Below, in pieces: positions 51,572 through 60,554 of a stretch of DNA of 64,000 nt. This stretch comes from JAAFIP01 sp031367325. GTDB lineage: Bacteria; Pseudomonadota; Gammaproteobacteria; Burkholderiales; Burkholderiaceae_C. A model generated the notes under the pieces. It had not been told where the DNA came from. It saw only the letters and a program-made list of their open reading frames with translations, and did not search any database. The position numbers were made by a program, and so were the translations under genes. The stretch spans positions 1 through 64,000 of the forward strand of contig JANLPQ010000028.1 of the NCBI GenBank assembly GCA_031367325.1, read 5' to 3'. The first letter of the stretch is position 1, and the number at the start of each line of letters is the position of its first letter.

Positions 51572-52326
51572 ATGGCGTGGATTTGCTGCAGACATTGCAG
51601 GTTAAAGAGGTGTGGGTGTATTTAGCGGCATCGCCCCTGCTAGGGCTGACGCTGACATTGATCGCCTACCAGCTGGGGTATGCGCTGTACAGCCGCAGCA
51701 AGTTCAATCCTTTGGTTAATCCCGTGGTAATTGCGGTGGCTTTGTTAGTAGCCCTGTTGTGGGCTACAAAAACCAGCTACACCACCTATTTTGAAGGTGC
51801 GCAGTACGTACATTTTTTGCTAGGCCCAGCCACCGTGGCACTGGCTGTGCCGCTGTATGAGCAACGCGCCACCATGCGTGCGCTGTGGCTGCCATTGGCA
51901 ATCGGGTTGCTGGCGGGGGTGTGCGTGGCCATAGCCAGTGCGATGGCTGTACTGTGGCTGCTAGACGCTAGCCGCATTAGCGTGCTGTCGATCGCGCCTA
52001 AAAGTGTTACTACGGCGGTGGCCATGGGTATCTCAGAGCGCGTTGGTGGCTTGCCATCGCTTACGGCGGTGTTGGTTACTGTTACGGGCATGTTAGGTGC
52101 TATGGTGGCCAAGCCGGTGCTCAATATGCTGAAAATTGAGGATGAGAGAATTCGCGGCTTAGCGCTTGGCGTAGCGGCGCATGGGCAGGGCACAGCGCGG
52201 GCGTTTTTAGTTAGCGAGCGTATGGGTGCTTATGCTGGGTTGGCTATGGGTTTGGCTGCGGTATTGACGGCCGTTATAGTGCCGCTGGTGATGTGGGGAC
52301 TACCATTTTTAGCCATAATGAAATAA
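51568..52326 (+). CDS. LrgB/CidB-family membrane protein
   Basis: This 252-residue polytopic protein has six to seven hydrophobic segments and the family blocks SKFNPLVNPVVIAVALLVAL, YFEGAQYVHFLLGPATVALA, APKSVTTAVAMGISERVGG and GVAAHGQGTARAFL. It forms the partner of the LrgA-like protein. LrgB homologues in plants and bacteria are associated with glycolate/glycerate or pyruvate transport. Translation is coupled to the upstream gene. Confidence 0.93.
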   Translation: MNGVDLLQTLQVKEVWVYLAASPLLGLTLTLIAYQLGYALYSRSKFNPLVNPVVIAVALLVALLWATKTSYTTYFEGAQYVHFLLGPATVALAVPLYEQRATMRALWLPLAIGLLAGVCVAIASAMAVLWLLDASRISVLSIAPKSVTTAVAMGISERVGGLPSLTAVLVTVTGMLGAMVAKPVLNMLKIEDERIRGLALGVAAHGQGTARAFLVSERMGAYAGLAMGLAAVLTAVIVPLVMWGLPFLAIMK

Positions 52327-52358
52327 ATCTAAATTCATACTTTGATAGGGCCTACACC

Positions 52359-53234
52359 ATGAGCTTTGCATTATTTAAATCAGCAGCATCTGCGCTGATA
52401 GCGTTGTATCTACTGTCTGGCTGTGGCTCAATTCCTGTGCCACAAGGCAGTCAAAGCCAGCCAGAAGCGGTGGCTTTGTTGGAGCAATCTCAAAAGGCGC
52501 ATGGCAAGGCCGCTTTCGAAGCGATCAAAGATATCAACGTCAGCTACACAGGCACATGGTTTAGTTTGATCACCAAAGTGCAACCTGCGATTACCGACAT
52601 TGCCTACCGCCAAACATCGCAAGAACGCATGTTGATGGGTGACAGCCTGATTGCGCAGATTCATAGTGGCCCCAGTGGCCAAAAAACCGTCATTGAAGAC
52701 CAGCGAAAAGTAGCCATCTGGTACAACCAGCAGCCCTACACTGGCGCAGACCAAATGGCCGCGTCGCACCTAGTGCTGCATGCCTACCAAATCTTTTTGT
52801 ACCCCGCTTTTTATGTGCAGCGTGCTAGCGTGCTAGAGCTGGCAGGCACTAGCGTGGTCAATGGCCGCGATTGCGACAACCTGCTGGCGGTTTTGCGCCC
52901 AGGTATTGGCAGCTCACTAGAGGACCGTGTGCTGTTGTGCATAGACCGCCAAGACAAGCTGGTACGCCGCGTATGGCTAACGCTAGAGGGCAGTGAGCCC
53001 AGCAAGGGCGCTGTGGTCAGTGTGGTGCACGACAAGTTTGTAGAAGTGGGCGGTGTGAAATGGCCGACCCATTTTTATGAAACTGTAGTCAAGCCATTTG
53101 CAGGCTTGCCTGCACACGACTTTGCATTGTCTGGAATTGATATCAATCGTGGTTTGACTAAGGCAGATTTTGCAGACGGGAAATTCTCACCACTGGCTGC
53201 CAAGCCTGCCACAGCATTGCCCGCTACTAAATAG
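52359..53234 (+). CDS. Lipoprotein of unknown function
   Basis: This 291-residue protein from the ATG at 52359 has a signal peptide with lipobox LSGC at about residue 21. It is followed by a beta-rich region (DINVSYTGTWFSLITKVQPA; VAIWYNQQPYT; DCDNLLAVLRPG). The fold may resemble LolA/LppX-type lipid carriers, but I see no diagnostic motif. The frame upstream to 52293 overlaps lrgB and is unsupported. It is 41 bases before the flavoprotein gene on the same strand. Confidence 0.8.
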   Translation: MSFALFKSAASALIALYLLSGCGSIPVPQGSQSQPEAVALLEQSQKAHGKAAFEAIKDINVSYTGTWFSLITKVQPAITDIAYRQTSQERMLMGDSLIAQIHSGPSGQKTVIEDQRKVAIWYNQQPYTGADQMAASHLVLHAYQIFLYPAFYVQRASVLELAGTSVVNGRDCDNLLAVLRPGIGSSLEDRVLLCIDRQDKLVRRVWLTLEGSEPSKGAVVSVVHDKFVEVGGVKWPTHFYETVVKPFAGLPAHDFALSGIDINRGLTKADFADGKFSPLAAKPATALPATK

Positions 53235-53275
53235 TGCCGCCCAGTGTGGGCGGATTCACAAGCACTGGAAACCAT

Positions 53276-54664
53276 ATGCCCACCGAAACTTTTGATGCCA
53301 TCGTCATAGGCGCAGGCCAAGCTGGCCCCGCGCTGGCAGAGCGTTGTAGCCAAGAAGGCCTGCGTACGGCCATCATTGAGCGCGGCCACTTTGGCGGTAC
53401 CTGCGTGAACGTGGGTTGTATTCCCACCAAGACTATGGTAGCCAGCGCGCGGGCTATTTACATGGCGCGCCGGGGCGCAGAGTTTGGTTTTACAGCGGGC
53501 GATATTCAGGTCAATATGCAGCGGGTCAAAGCGCGCAAAGAGGCCCAGGTGCTTAAATCGCGCAGCGGCGTGCTGCAGTGGATGCAGGGCCTGAAAAATA
53601 CCGAGGTCATCCAAGGCCACGCCACTTTTGTGGGGCCGCGTACGGTACAAGTAGGCGACAGAACCTTAACCGCAGCACGCGTATTTATCAACGTAGGCGG
53701 CAGGGCGGCAGTGCCCGACCTACAAGGCATTAAAGACGTGCCGTTTTTAGACAATACCTCCATCATGGAGCTTGCTGAGGTGCCCGAGCATTTGGTAATA
53801 GTAGGTGGCAGCTACATCGGCATAGAGTTTGCCCAGATGATGCGGCGGTTTGGGGCCAACGTGACCGTGGTGGAGCGCTCGGCCCAGCTGCTGCCGCGCG
53901 AGGACGAAGATATCTCCCACGGCATACGCGCTATCTTGGAGGCCGAGGGTGTTAATTTTCAGCTCAATGCTGAATGCTTGTCACTGGCCAAAGATGGTGA
54001 TGGAGATGGTGGCCGCGTTATGGTGGGTGCCATCTGCGGAGCCGATGCGCCCACCATTGTTGCCAGCCACGTGCTGTTGGCAGCAGGCAGGCAGCCCAAT
54101 ACGGATGGCATGGGGCTAGACACTGCGGGCATTAAGCTGGATAAGCGTGGCTACATTACTGTAGACGATCAGCTGCGCACCAGTGTCGATGGTGTGTGGG
54201 CGGTGGGCGACTGCAACGGGCGTGGCGCATTTACCCACACAGCTTGGAACGACTACGAAATAGTCGCCGCCAACATGTTTGACAACGACCCACGCCGCGT
54301 GACCGACCGCATACCTTGCTATGCGCTGTTTATCGACCCTGCACTGGGCCGCGTAGGTCTGACCGAGCGCGAGGTGCGCGCCAGTGGACGCAAAGCGCTG
54401 ATAGCCACCATGCCCATGCAGCGCGTGGGCCGCGCGCGTGAGGCGGGTGAGACGCAAGGCATGATGAAAGTGCTGGTAGACGCAGAAACGCAGCGCATAT
54501 TAGGTGCGGCCATCTTGGGCCTGAACGGCGACGAGGTGGTGCACGGCATGCTAGACATCATGGCCGCAAACCAACCCTATACCGTCATATCGCGCGCTAC
54601 CCACATTCACCCCACCGTAAGTGAGCTGCTGCCCACGCTGCTGCACCAACTCAAGCCGCTATAG
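53276..54664 (+). CDS. FAD-dependent pyridine nucleotide-disulfide oxidoreductase
   Basis: This 462-residue enzyme has the N-terminal FAD motif VIGAGQAGPALAERC, the redox CX4C pair C43/C48 in GGTCVNVGCIPTKTM, an NAD(P) motif VIVGGSYIGIEFAQMMRRFG and the C-terminal dimerisation domain with the HIHPTVSE active-site histidine. It resembles mercuric reductase and lipoamide dehydrogenase, but no N-terminal metal-binding domain or C-terminal Cys pair is present, so mercury reduction is not supported. Start taken at ATG 53276; the open frame to 53234 overlaps the upstream gene's stop. Confidence 0.9.
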   Translation: MPTETFDAIVIGAGQAGPALAERCSQEGLRTAIIERGHFGGTCVNVGCIPTKTMVASARAIYMARRGAEFGFTAGDIQVNMQRVKARKEAQVLKSRSGVLQWMQGLKNTEVIQGHATFVGPRTVQVGDRTLTAARVFINVGGRAAVPDLQGIKDVPFLDNTSIMELAEVPEHLVIVGGSYIGIEFAQMMRRFGANVTVVERSAQLLPREDEDISHGIRAILEAEGVNFQLNAECLSLAKDGDGDGGRVMVGAICGADAPTIVASHVLLAAGRQPNTDGMGLDTAGIKLDKRGYITVDDQLRTSVDGVWAVGDCNGRGAFTHTAWNDYEIVAANMFDNDPRRVTDRIPCYALFIDPALGRVGLTEREVRASGRKALIATMPMQRVGRAREAGETQGMMKVLVDAETQRILGAAILGLNGDEVVHGMLDIMAANQPYTVISRATHIHPTVSELLPTLLHQLKPL

Positions 54665-54698
54665 CAGCCACTGTTGGCGTGGGCTTGCCTTTCAAGGT

Positions 54699-55178
54699 CT
54701 AACGCTTAAGTGCAGCTAGCCCTGCTTGGGCGACTTCCATGTCTTGTTCTACACTGCCGCCGCTCACCCCTATGCCGCCAATCGTTTGCGCACCCGCTTT
54801 AACAGGATAGCCACCGCCAAACACCACAACGCGCCCATTGTTGGTGGTATTGATGCCGTACAAAGACTGGCCCGGTTGGGTGACAGTGGCCAGCACATGG
54901 GTAGGGAGCTTGACGGCGGCGGCAGTCCATGCCTTGTCTGTAGCAATGCCAATACTCACCAAAATGGAATCTTTCATGCGGCCAAAAGCTACCAAGTTAC
55001 CGCCTGCGTCCACCACCGCAATGTTCATAGGCAGTTTGATTTCTAAAGCTTTCTTTTCGGCAGCCGCGATCATGGCTTGCGCTTCTGCCAAGGTTACGTC
55101 GTCCACGGCTAAAGCAGTGGTAGGCGCCAGCATCAACATGGGCAATAAAAATGCACAAAATTGAGGTAAAAATTTCAT
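54699..55178 (-). CDS. Exported GlcG/HbpS-family (DUF336) protein
   Basis: This 159-residue protein has a signal peptide (about residues 5-22, ending ALAV) and a single GlcG/HbpS domain: LAEAQAMIAAAEKKALEIKL, NIAVVDAGGNLVAFGRMKD, and the C-terminal GAQTIGGIGVSGGSVEQDMEV. HbpS homologues bind heme or cobalamin-like ligands. The ATG at 55178 has a GGAGATAT site; the open frame to 55229 is unsupported. Function in this organism is unknown. Confidence 0.88.
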   Translation of the reverse strand: MKFLPQFCAFLLPMLMLAPTTALAVDDVTLAEAQAMIAAAEKKALEIKLPMNIAVVDAGGNLVAFGRMKDSILVSIGIATDKAWTAAAVKLPTHVLATVTQPGQSLYGINTTNNGRVVVFGGGYPVKAGAQTIGGIGVSGGSVEQDMEVAQAGLAALKR

Positions 55179-55460
55179 GAAATATCTCCAGTTATTGTTA
55201 AAGTTATTTGAGCCAAAGCAGTTTTGCAATAACTCAAAAATACTTTAGACCTTACAACCAGAAACAGCAACAGGCTTAACCACTTACTAGTGTGTCAATT
55301 TGAGAGAATTTTCTGACAACTGTGTCGAGAAGTTTAAGCCTTGCACAGTTTGCATATGTTGTGTGGGCAAAACTAAGTAGCCAAGAACCGTTAATATCTG
55401 TGCTGATAGCTTGTCGATCTGGCAAAGAATCAACCCTTTTATCAACCTTACGATCTATTT

Positions 55461-56069
55461 ATGAAACTATATTATTCTGCTGGCGCTTGCTCTTTATCAC
55501 CGCATATTACTTTGGAAGAGTCGGGTTTAGCCTACGAGGCTATTTCTGCCCCCACCGCGACACATAAGCTAGCTGACGGCACCGACTATTACAAAATCAA
55601 CCCGTTAGGCTATGTGCCGCTGCTAGTGTTAGATGACGGGCGTCAACTGCGCGAAGGCCCGGCTATCGTGCAATATATTGCTGACCAAGTACCTGATAAA
55701 CACTTGGCACCTGCCAACGGCACGTTTGAACGATCCAAGCTGCAAGAATGGTTGACCTTTATTGGCACGGAGCTGCACAAAGGTTTTTCTCCTTTGTTTA
55801 ACCCCGCCACCCCAGAAGAATACAAAACTATTGCAAAGACCAAGCTGATAGAGCGCCTCAAGTTCACAGACGGTTTGCTGACGGGCCAAGACCACGTAAT
55901 GGGCAGTGCTTATTCGGTAGCTGACGCTTATCTCTTCACCGTCACTAATTGGGCTGCTTATGTGAAGGTGGATTTATCAGCTTTTACCAATCTCCTGGCT
56001 TTGCGCGCACGCGTGGCCGCTCGCCCCGCTGTGGTTGCCGCTATGAAGGCTGAAGGCTTAATAAAGTAA
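55461..56069 (+). CDS. Glutathione S-transferase, beta-class-like (GstA)
   Basis: This 202-residue GST has the N-terminal thioredoxin fold MKLYYSAGACSLSPHITLEE, where C10 corresponds to the active-site cysteine of beta-class enzymes. It continues with LGYVPLLVLDDG, the REGPAIVQYIAD loop and the C-terminal helical domain (YSVADAYLFTVTNW is the N-capping motif). The gap before it (55179-55460) has no gene I can support. The stop lies 44 bases before hrpA. Confidence 0.92.
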   Translation: MKLYYSAGACSLSPHITLEESGLAYEAISAPTATHKLADGTDYYKINPLGYVPLLVLDDGRQLREGPAIVQYIADQVPDKHLAPANGTFERSKLQEWLTFIGTELHKGFSPLFNPATPEEYKTIAKTKLIERLKFTDGLLTGQDHVMGSAYSVADAYLFTVTNWAAYVKVDLSAFTNLLALRARVAARPAVVAAMKAEGLIK

Positions 56070-56113
56070 AAATAGTGCGGGTGTGGCGGCATAATCACGG
56101 GTTGCCCCACGCC

Positions 56114-59100
56114 ATGCTAGACATCACTTTCCCCGAATCCCTGCCCGTATCCGCTCGCCGCGACGAGATAGCGACAGCTATTGCACAACACCAAGTGGTC
56201 ATTGTGTGCGGCGAGACGGGGTCGGGCAAGACGACACAACTGCCCAAGATTGCTTTGGCTTTAGGCCGCGGAAAGCTTAACTATCCCCCCGGCAAGGGCC
56301 GGCTGATAGGCCACACCCAGCCGCGCCGAATAGCCGCCACATCTGTGGCCAAGCGCATTGCCGAGGAGCTGAAAACGCCGCTGGGCGATGTGGTGGGCTA
56401 CAAGGTGCGGTTTCAAGACCGGCTATCGCGTGATGCCTCGGTCAAGCTGATGACCGACGGTATTTTGCTAGCCGAGACACAGGGCGACCCGGATTTAAAG
56501 GCGTATGACACGCTGATTATTGACGAGGCGCATGAACGGTCGCTAAATATCGACTTTTTGCTGGGCTATTTAAAGCAGCTTTTGCCGCGCAGGCCTGATC
56601 TTAAAATTATCGTCACGTCGGCCACGATTGATGCCGACAGGTTTGCACGGCATTTTGGGTCGTATAGCCCGACGCCGGGCCGCCCCAAGTCGGGCACGGC
56701 CCCCACGGGGGGCAGCGAAGACGCGCATCGCGAAGCGTGGGGGTCATTCCGTCCGGCACCCGTCATCATGGTCAGTGGCCGCATGTTTCCCGTAGAGCAG
56801 CGCTACCGGCCCTTTGAAGAAAGCCGCGACTATGACCTGAACAGCGCCATTTGCGATGCCACCGACGAACTGTGGCAAGGCGGTGGGGGTGGCGACATAC
56901 TGGTCTTTTTACCTGGCGAGCGCGAAATCCGCGAGGCCGCAGACCATTTGCGCAAACATTTGGCGCACCAGCCGCTGCACCGCAATGCCGATGTCATCCC
57001 GCTGTTTGCGCGGCTCAGCCAGCAAGAACAAGACCGCGTGTTTGACGTGGGCAACGGTAAACGCATCGTGCTGTCGACCAACGTAGCCGAAACCTCGCTT
57101 ACCGTGCCGGGCATCAGATACGTGATTGACGCAGGCACAGCGCGCGTGAAGCGCTACAGTTTTAGGAACAAGGTTGAACAGCTATTGGTAGAGCCGATAG
57201 CCCAAGCCGCAGCCAACCAGCGCGCGGGCCGCTGCGGGCGTGTGGCCGATGGTATTTGCATTCGCTTGTATGAGCAGCAAGATTTTGATGCACGGCCTAA
57301 ATTTACCGACCCTGAAATTTTGCGCTCATCGCTTGCAGGTGTGATCTTGCGCATGAAGGCGTTGCGCTTGGGCCATGTAGAAGACTTCCCTTTCATCGAG
57401 CCGCCACCGCGCCGCGCCATTGCCGATGGCTACGACCTGCTGCAAGAGCTGGGTGCCGTGGACGAGCAAAACGAATTAACCCAACTGGGCGATGAGCTGT
57501 CGCGCCTGCCGCTAGACCCGCGCGTAGGCCGCATGATTATTGAGGCGCGCAGCCGCAATGCGCTGGACGAGGTGCTGGTGATTGCCAGCGCGCTAAGTGT
57601 GCAAGACGTGCGTGATCGGCCCCTGGAGGCGCAGCAGCAGGCCGATGAAGCGCATAAAAAGTTTGACGACGAAAAGAGTGAGTTCAGCGGCTATCTTAAG
57701 CTGTGGGGTTGGATCAACGCTGCGCGCGGTGGCGATGGCAAAGAGCACAAGCTGAGCAACCGCCAATACGAGCAACTGTTGCGCCAAAACTTTGTCAACA
57801 TCCGCCGCGTACGCGAATGGCGTGACATTTATTCGCAACTGCACACCGTGGTGTCTGAGCACAAATGGAAGCTCAACGAGAGGCCGGCAAATTACGAGCA
57901 ATTGCATTTGTCGATGCTGTCAGGCTTGCTGGGCAATATTGGCTGGAAGCTGGAAGACGAGGATGTGTACCTAGGCGCGCGCGGCATCAAGTTTTACCGC
58001 CATCCGGGCGCTAACCTTAGCAAAAAGCCGGGCCGCTGGATTGTGGCGGCTGAGCTGGTAGACACATCGCGTTTGTTTGGCCGTGGCATTGCCGCTATTG
58101 AGCCGCAGTGGATAGAGCAGGTGGGTCGCCACCTACTCAAAAAACAATTGCTTGACCCGCACTGGGAAAAGAAAAGTGCAGAAGTTGTTGCGTTAGAACG
58201 CGCTACGTTGTATGGCATCGTCATCTACAGCAGCCGCCGCGTAAACTTTAGCAAGGTAGACCCTGTAGCAGCGCGGGAGGTTTTTATCCGCGAGGCGCTG
58301 GTAGACGGCGAATGGGACACCAAGCTGCCATTTTTAGCGCATAACGCCATGCTGCTTAAACAAGTAGAAGACATAGAGCACAAGTCGCGCCGCCAAGACG
58401 TGCTGGTAGACGACGAGCTGATCTACGCCTACTACGACCAGCAAGTGCCAGCAGCGGTGTGCAGCGGCTACTTGATGGAGCAGTGGTACCGAGATGAAGT
58501 AAAAAAACAGCCGCAGTTATTGCACCTGACCCGCGAAGAGCTGATGCGCCACGAGGCGGCGGGCATTACCACGCAGGCTTTTCCCAAAACTATTCGTTTG
58601 GGCGGCGTGGACTGCCGCGCTAACTACCTGCACGAGCCGGGGGATGCGCGTGATGGCATCACGGTAGAGCTACCACTGTTTGCGCTCAACCAAGTCAACG
58701 ACGAGCGCTGCGAATGGCTGGTGCCTGGCATGCTGCAAGCCAAAATTCTCGCGCTGATCAAAAGCCTGCACCAGCGCCCGCGCTCGCGCTTGGTGCCGCT
58801 GCCCGACAGTGCTGCACGGCTGTATGCGGTCGTTAGCGAGCCTGCTGCGTATGGCGCTAACAGCTTGGTAGATGCCTTGCTGAAACTGTGCCGCGACAGC
58901 ACGGGGGTGGACATCAAACGCGGTGACTTTAAGCTAGAAATGTTGCCTGCGCATTTGTTTATGAACTTTCGGGTGGTGGACGAACATGGCCGCCAGCTAG
59001 GCACGGGGCGCAACTTGGCCGCGCTGAAGGCCGAGCTGGGTGCGCAAGCCCGCGGTGCGTTTGCGTCGCTGGCTGCGTTGTCCAGCGTAGCAGGGCAGCT

Positions 59101-60085
59101 ACCCAAGAGTATGGCCTCCGAGGGGCAAAATAATAAGATAAATAGTGCTGTAACCCAGGTAAATAATGCTCAAGCAGCTATTAAATCAGTAGTAGCACCA
59201 GCCTTGCAGTCAGACCAACGTTACACCGCGTGGACCTTTGGCGAGCTGCCAGAGCTGATGGAGATTCAGCGCAAATCTGGCAAGGGTGCCGCAGAACAGG
59301 TGCAAACCCTGATCGGCTTTCCTGCATTGATAGACCATGGCGATGCGGTCAGTATCGAGGTGTTTGACGAGCCCGACGTGGCCGCTGCCAAGCACCGCGC
59401 TGGCCTGCGCCGCCTGTGCGCGCTGCAGATCAAAGATGCACTGAAATACCTGGAGAAAAATATTCCTGATTTGCAAAAGATGTCAGTGGCCTACATGTCG
59501 CTGGGCACGGCAGACGAGCTGAAAGCGCAGATACTAGACGTAGCGCTGGATAAAGCTTTTTTGCTTGACCCGCTGCCTACTAATGCAGATGACTTTAAAC
59601 GCCGCATCGACGAAGGCCGTGGCCGCTTGACTTTGATTGCCAATGAAGTCGCTCGCCTGTGCGGCATTATTTTGATCGAATACGCAGTGGCCGCCCGCAA
59701 AATCAAAGACACTAAAAATGCACCGGATGCCACTGCTGACGCTACCCAACAGCTGCAGCGCTTGATGCCCAAACGCTTTTTAGCCAACTCAACCTATACC
59801 CAGCTGCAGCACTTTCCGCGCTACCTTAAAGCCATTACTCTGCGCCTGGACAAATACCGCGCCGACCCGGCGCGCGATGCCACACGTTTGGTCGAATTAA
59901 AACCGCAAGAGCAGCGCTTTTATCGCCTGCTGGCAGAGCGCAAAGGCGTGCTGGACAGCCGCCTGACCGAGCTGCGCTGGCTGCTAGAAGAATTGCGTGT
60001 GAGTTTTTTTGCGCAAGAGCTGCGCACGCCCCAGCCCGTGAGCACCAAGCGGCTGGACAAAGTATGGGCGCAGTTGATGCAGTAA
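56114..60085 (+). CDS. hrpA: ATP-dependent RNA helicase HrpA with two inserted repeats
   Basis: HrpA is a large DEAH-box helicase that resolves stalled or collided ribosomes. From ATG 56114 it has 1323 residues. Walker A GETGSGKT is at 33-40, IIDEAHERS follows, then motif VTSATID, QRAGRCGR, the OB-fold and the DUF3418 C-terminal region. Two in-frame insertions stand out. About 33 residues after RHFGSY (GRPKSGTAPTGGSEDAHREA) are encoded by a GC-rich repeat at 56655-56752. Residues VTQVNNAQAAIKSVV near 1012-1026 come from a palindromic element at 59148-59195. Both sit between conserved motifs. Confidence 0.94.
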   Translation: MLDITFPESLPVSARRDEIATAIAQHQVVIVCGETGSGKTTQLPKIALALGRGKLNYPPGKGRLIGHTQPRRIAATSVAKRIAEELKTPLGDVVGYKVRFQDRLSRDASVKLMTDGILLAETQGDPDLKAYDTLIIDEAHERSLNIDFLLGYLKQLLPRRPDLKIIVTSATIDADRFARHFGSYSPTPGRPKSGTAPTGGSEDAHREAWGSFRPAPVIMVSGRMFPVEQRYRPFEESRDYDLNSAICDATDELWQGGGGGDILVFLPGEREIREAADHLRKHLAHQPLHRNADVIPLFARLSQQEQDRVFDVGNGKRIVLSTNVAETSLTVPGIRYVIDAGTARVKRYSFRNKVEQLLVEPIAQAAANQRAGRCGRVADGICIRLYEQQDFDARPKFTDPEILRSSLAGVILRMKALRLGHVEDFPFIEPPPRRAIADGYDLLQELGAVDEQNELTQLGDELSRLPLDPRVGRMIIEARSRNALDEVLVIASALSVQDVRDRPLEAQQQADEAHKKFDDEKSEFSGYLKLWGWINAARGGDGKEHKLSNRQYEQLLRQNFVNIRRVREWRDIYSQLHTVVSEHKWKLNERPANYEQLHLSMLSGLLGNIGWKLEDEDVYLGARGIKFYRHPGANLSKKPGRWIVAAELVDTSRLFGRGIAAIEPQWIEQVGRHLLKKQLLDPHWEKKSAEVVALERATLYGIVIYSSRRVNFSKVDPVAAREVFIREALVDGEWDTKLPFLAHNAMLLKQVEDIEHKSRRQDVLVDDELIYAYYDQQVPAAVCSGYLMEQWYRDEVKKQPQLLHLTREELMRHEAAGITTQAFPKTIRLGGVDCRANYLHEPGDARDGITVELPLFALNQVNDERCEWLVPGMLQAKILALIKSLHQRPRSRLVPLPDSAARLYAVVSEPAAYGANSLVDALLKLCRDSTGVDIKRGDFKLEMLPAHLFMNFRVVDEHGRQLGTGRNLAALKAELGAQARGAFASLAALSSVAGQLPKSMASEGQNNKINSAVTQVNNAQAAIKSVVAPALQSDQRYTAWTFGELPELMEIQRKSGKGAAEQVQTLIGFPALIDHGDAVSIEVFDEPDVAAAKHRAGLRRLCALQIKDALKYLEKNIPDLQKMSVAYMSLGTADELKAQILDVALDKAFLLDPLPTNADDFKRRIDEGRGRLTLIANEVARLCGIILIEYAVAARKIKDTKNAPDATADATQQLQRLMPKRFLANSTYTQLQHFPRYLKAITLRLDKYRADPARDATRLVELKPQEQRFYRLLAERKGVLDSRLTELRWLLEELRVSFFAQELRTPQPVSTKRLDKVWAQLMQ
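56655..56752 (+). repeat. GC-rich repeat inserted in frame in hrpA
   Basis: CCGCCCCAAGTCGGGCACGG, then CCCCCACGGGGGGCAGCGAA and GCGAAGCGTGGGGGTC. From memory this is close to a GC-rich repeat common in Comamonadaceae genomes. It splits VTSATIDADRFARHF from VIMVSGRMFPVE. No second copy is seen in the window. Confidence 0.7.
59148..59195 (-). repeat. Palindromic element inside hrpA
   Basis: CTGTAACCCAGGTAAATA, core variant ATGCTCAAGCAG at 59166-59177, then CTATTAAATCAGTAG. It is inverted relative to the gene, read AAT GCT CAA GCA GCT ATT (NAQAAI). Confidence 0.8.
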
Positions 60086-60101
60086 TTGCATTTCGGTTTT
60101 T

Positions 60102-60437
60102 TGTCTTGTACGGGAGCTGGCAGGCGGCGTACTCAGCTGCGCGGCTGTCCCCCGTGTTGGCCTAGGGCCAACTCCTCCTCCTTTATGCCGCTACGCTGAG
60201 TACACCGCCTACCAGCTCTCGCAAGCATGGTGGGCGATCAACCGCTAGCTTATTCAGCCACCAGTACGCAGCCTTGGCACTTGGTGTGAACAGCGCAGCG
60301 GCATAAAGGAGGAGCCCGCAGGGCGGGGGACAGCCGCGGAGGTGTTCACGCCAAGTGCCAAGGCGTGCACAGAACAGGCGTTGAAGGCACGTTAAGCGTA
60401 TTCTGAGGCCTGTTTTCAGAGTGTTTTAGCCGTTCTA
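60102..60437 (+). repeat. Paired-hairpin repeat element, copy B
   Basis: Hairpin B1 (60114-60218) has arms of 21 bases pairing at 19 positions; hairpin B2 (60272-60363) arms pair at 20 of 21. Cores are mutual reverse complements as in copy A. The B1 apex GTTGGCC-TAG-GGCCAAC (60156-60172) differs from A1 (GGCGGCC-TAG-GGCCGCC, 49288-49304) by two compensatory base-pair changes. A third stem AACAGGC ... GCCTGTT follows. Confidence 0.85.
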
Positions 60438-60439
60438 GC

Positions 60440-60480
60440 ACGTAGAACCTGCTCAAGCAGCTATGCAATTGATAGTATTG
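60440..60480 (-). repeat. Palindromic element attached to paired-hairpin copy B
   Basis: ACGTAGAAC, core CTGCTCAAGCAG at 60449-60460, then CTATGCAATTGATAGTATTG, identical over 15 bases to the copy after hairpin element A. Confidence 0.85.
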
Positions 60481-60554
60481 ATCATTCCAATAACCCAACC
60501 GAAGCACGGGCTGTCCCAAACCAAGCAAGGAACCATGTGACGAGTCGGGTTCGT

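Noticed and set aside
53276..54664. Mercuric reductase
   Set aside because: The active-site CX4C is shared with many disulfide reductases; the N-terminal metal domain and C-terminal vicinal cysteines are missing and no mer genes are near.
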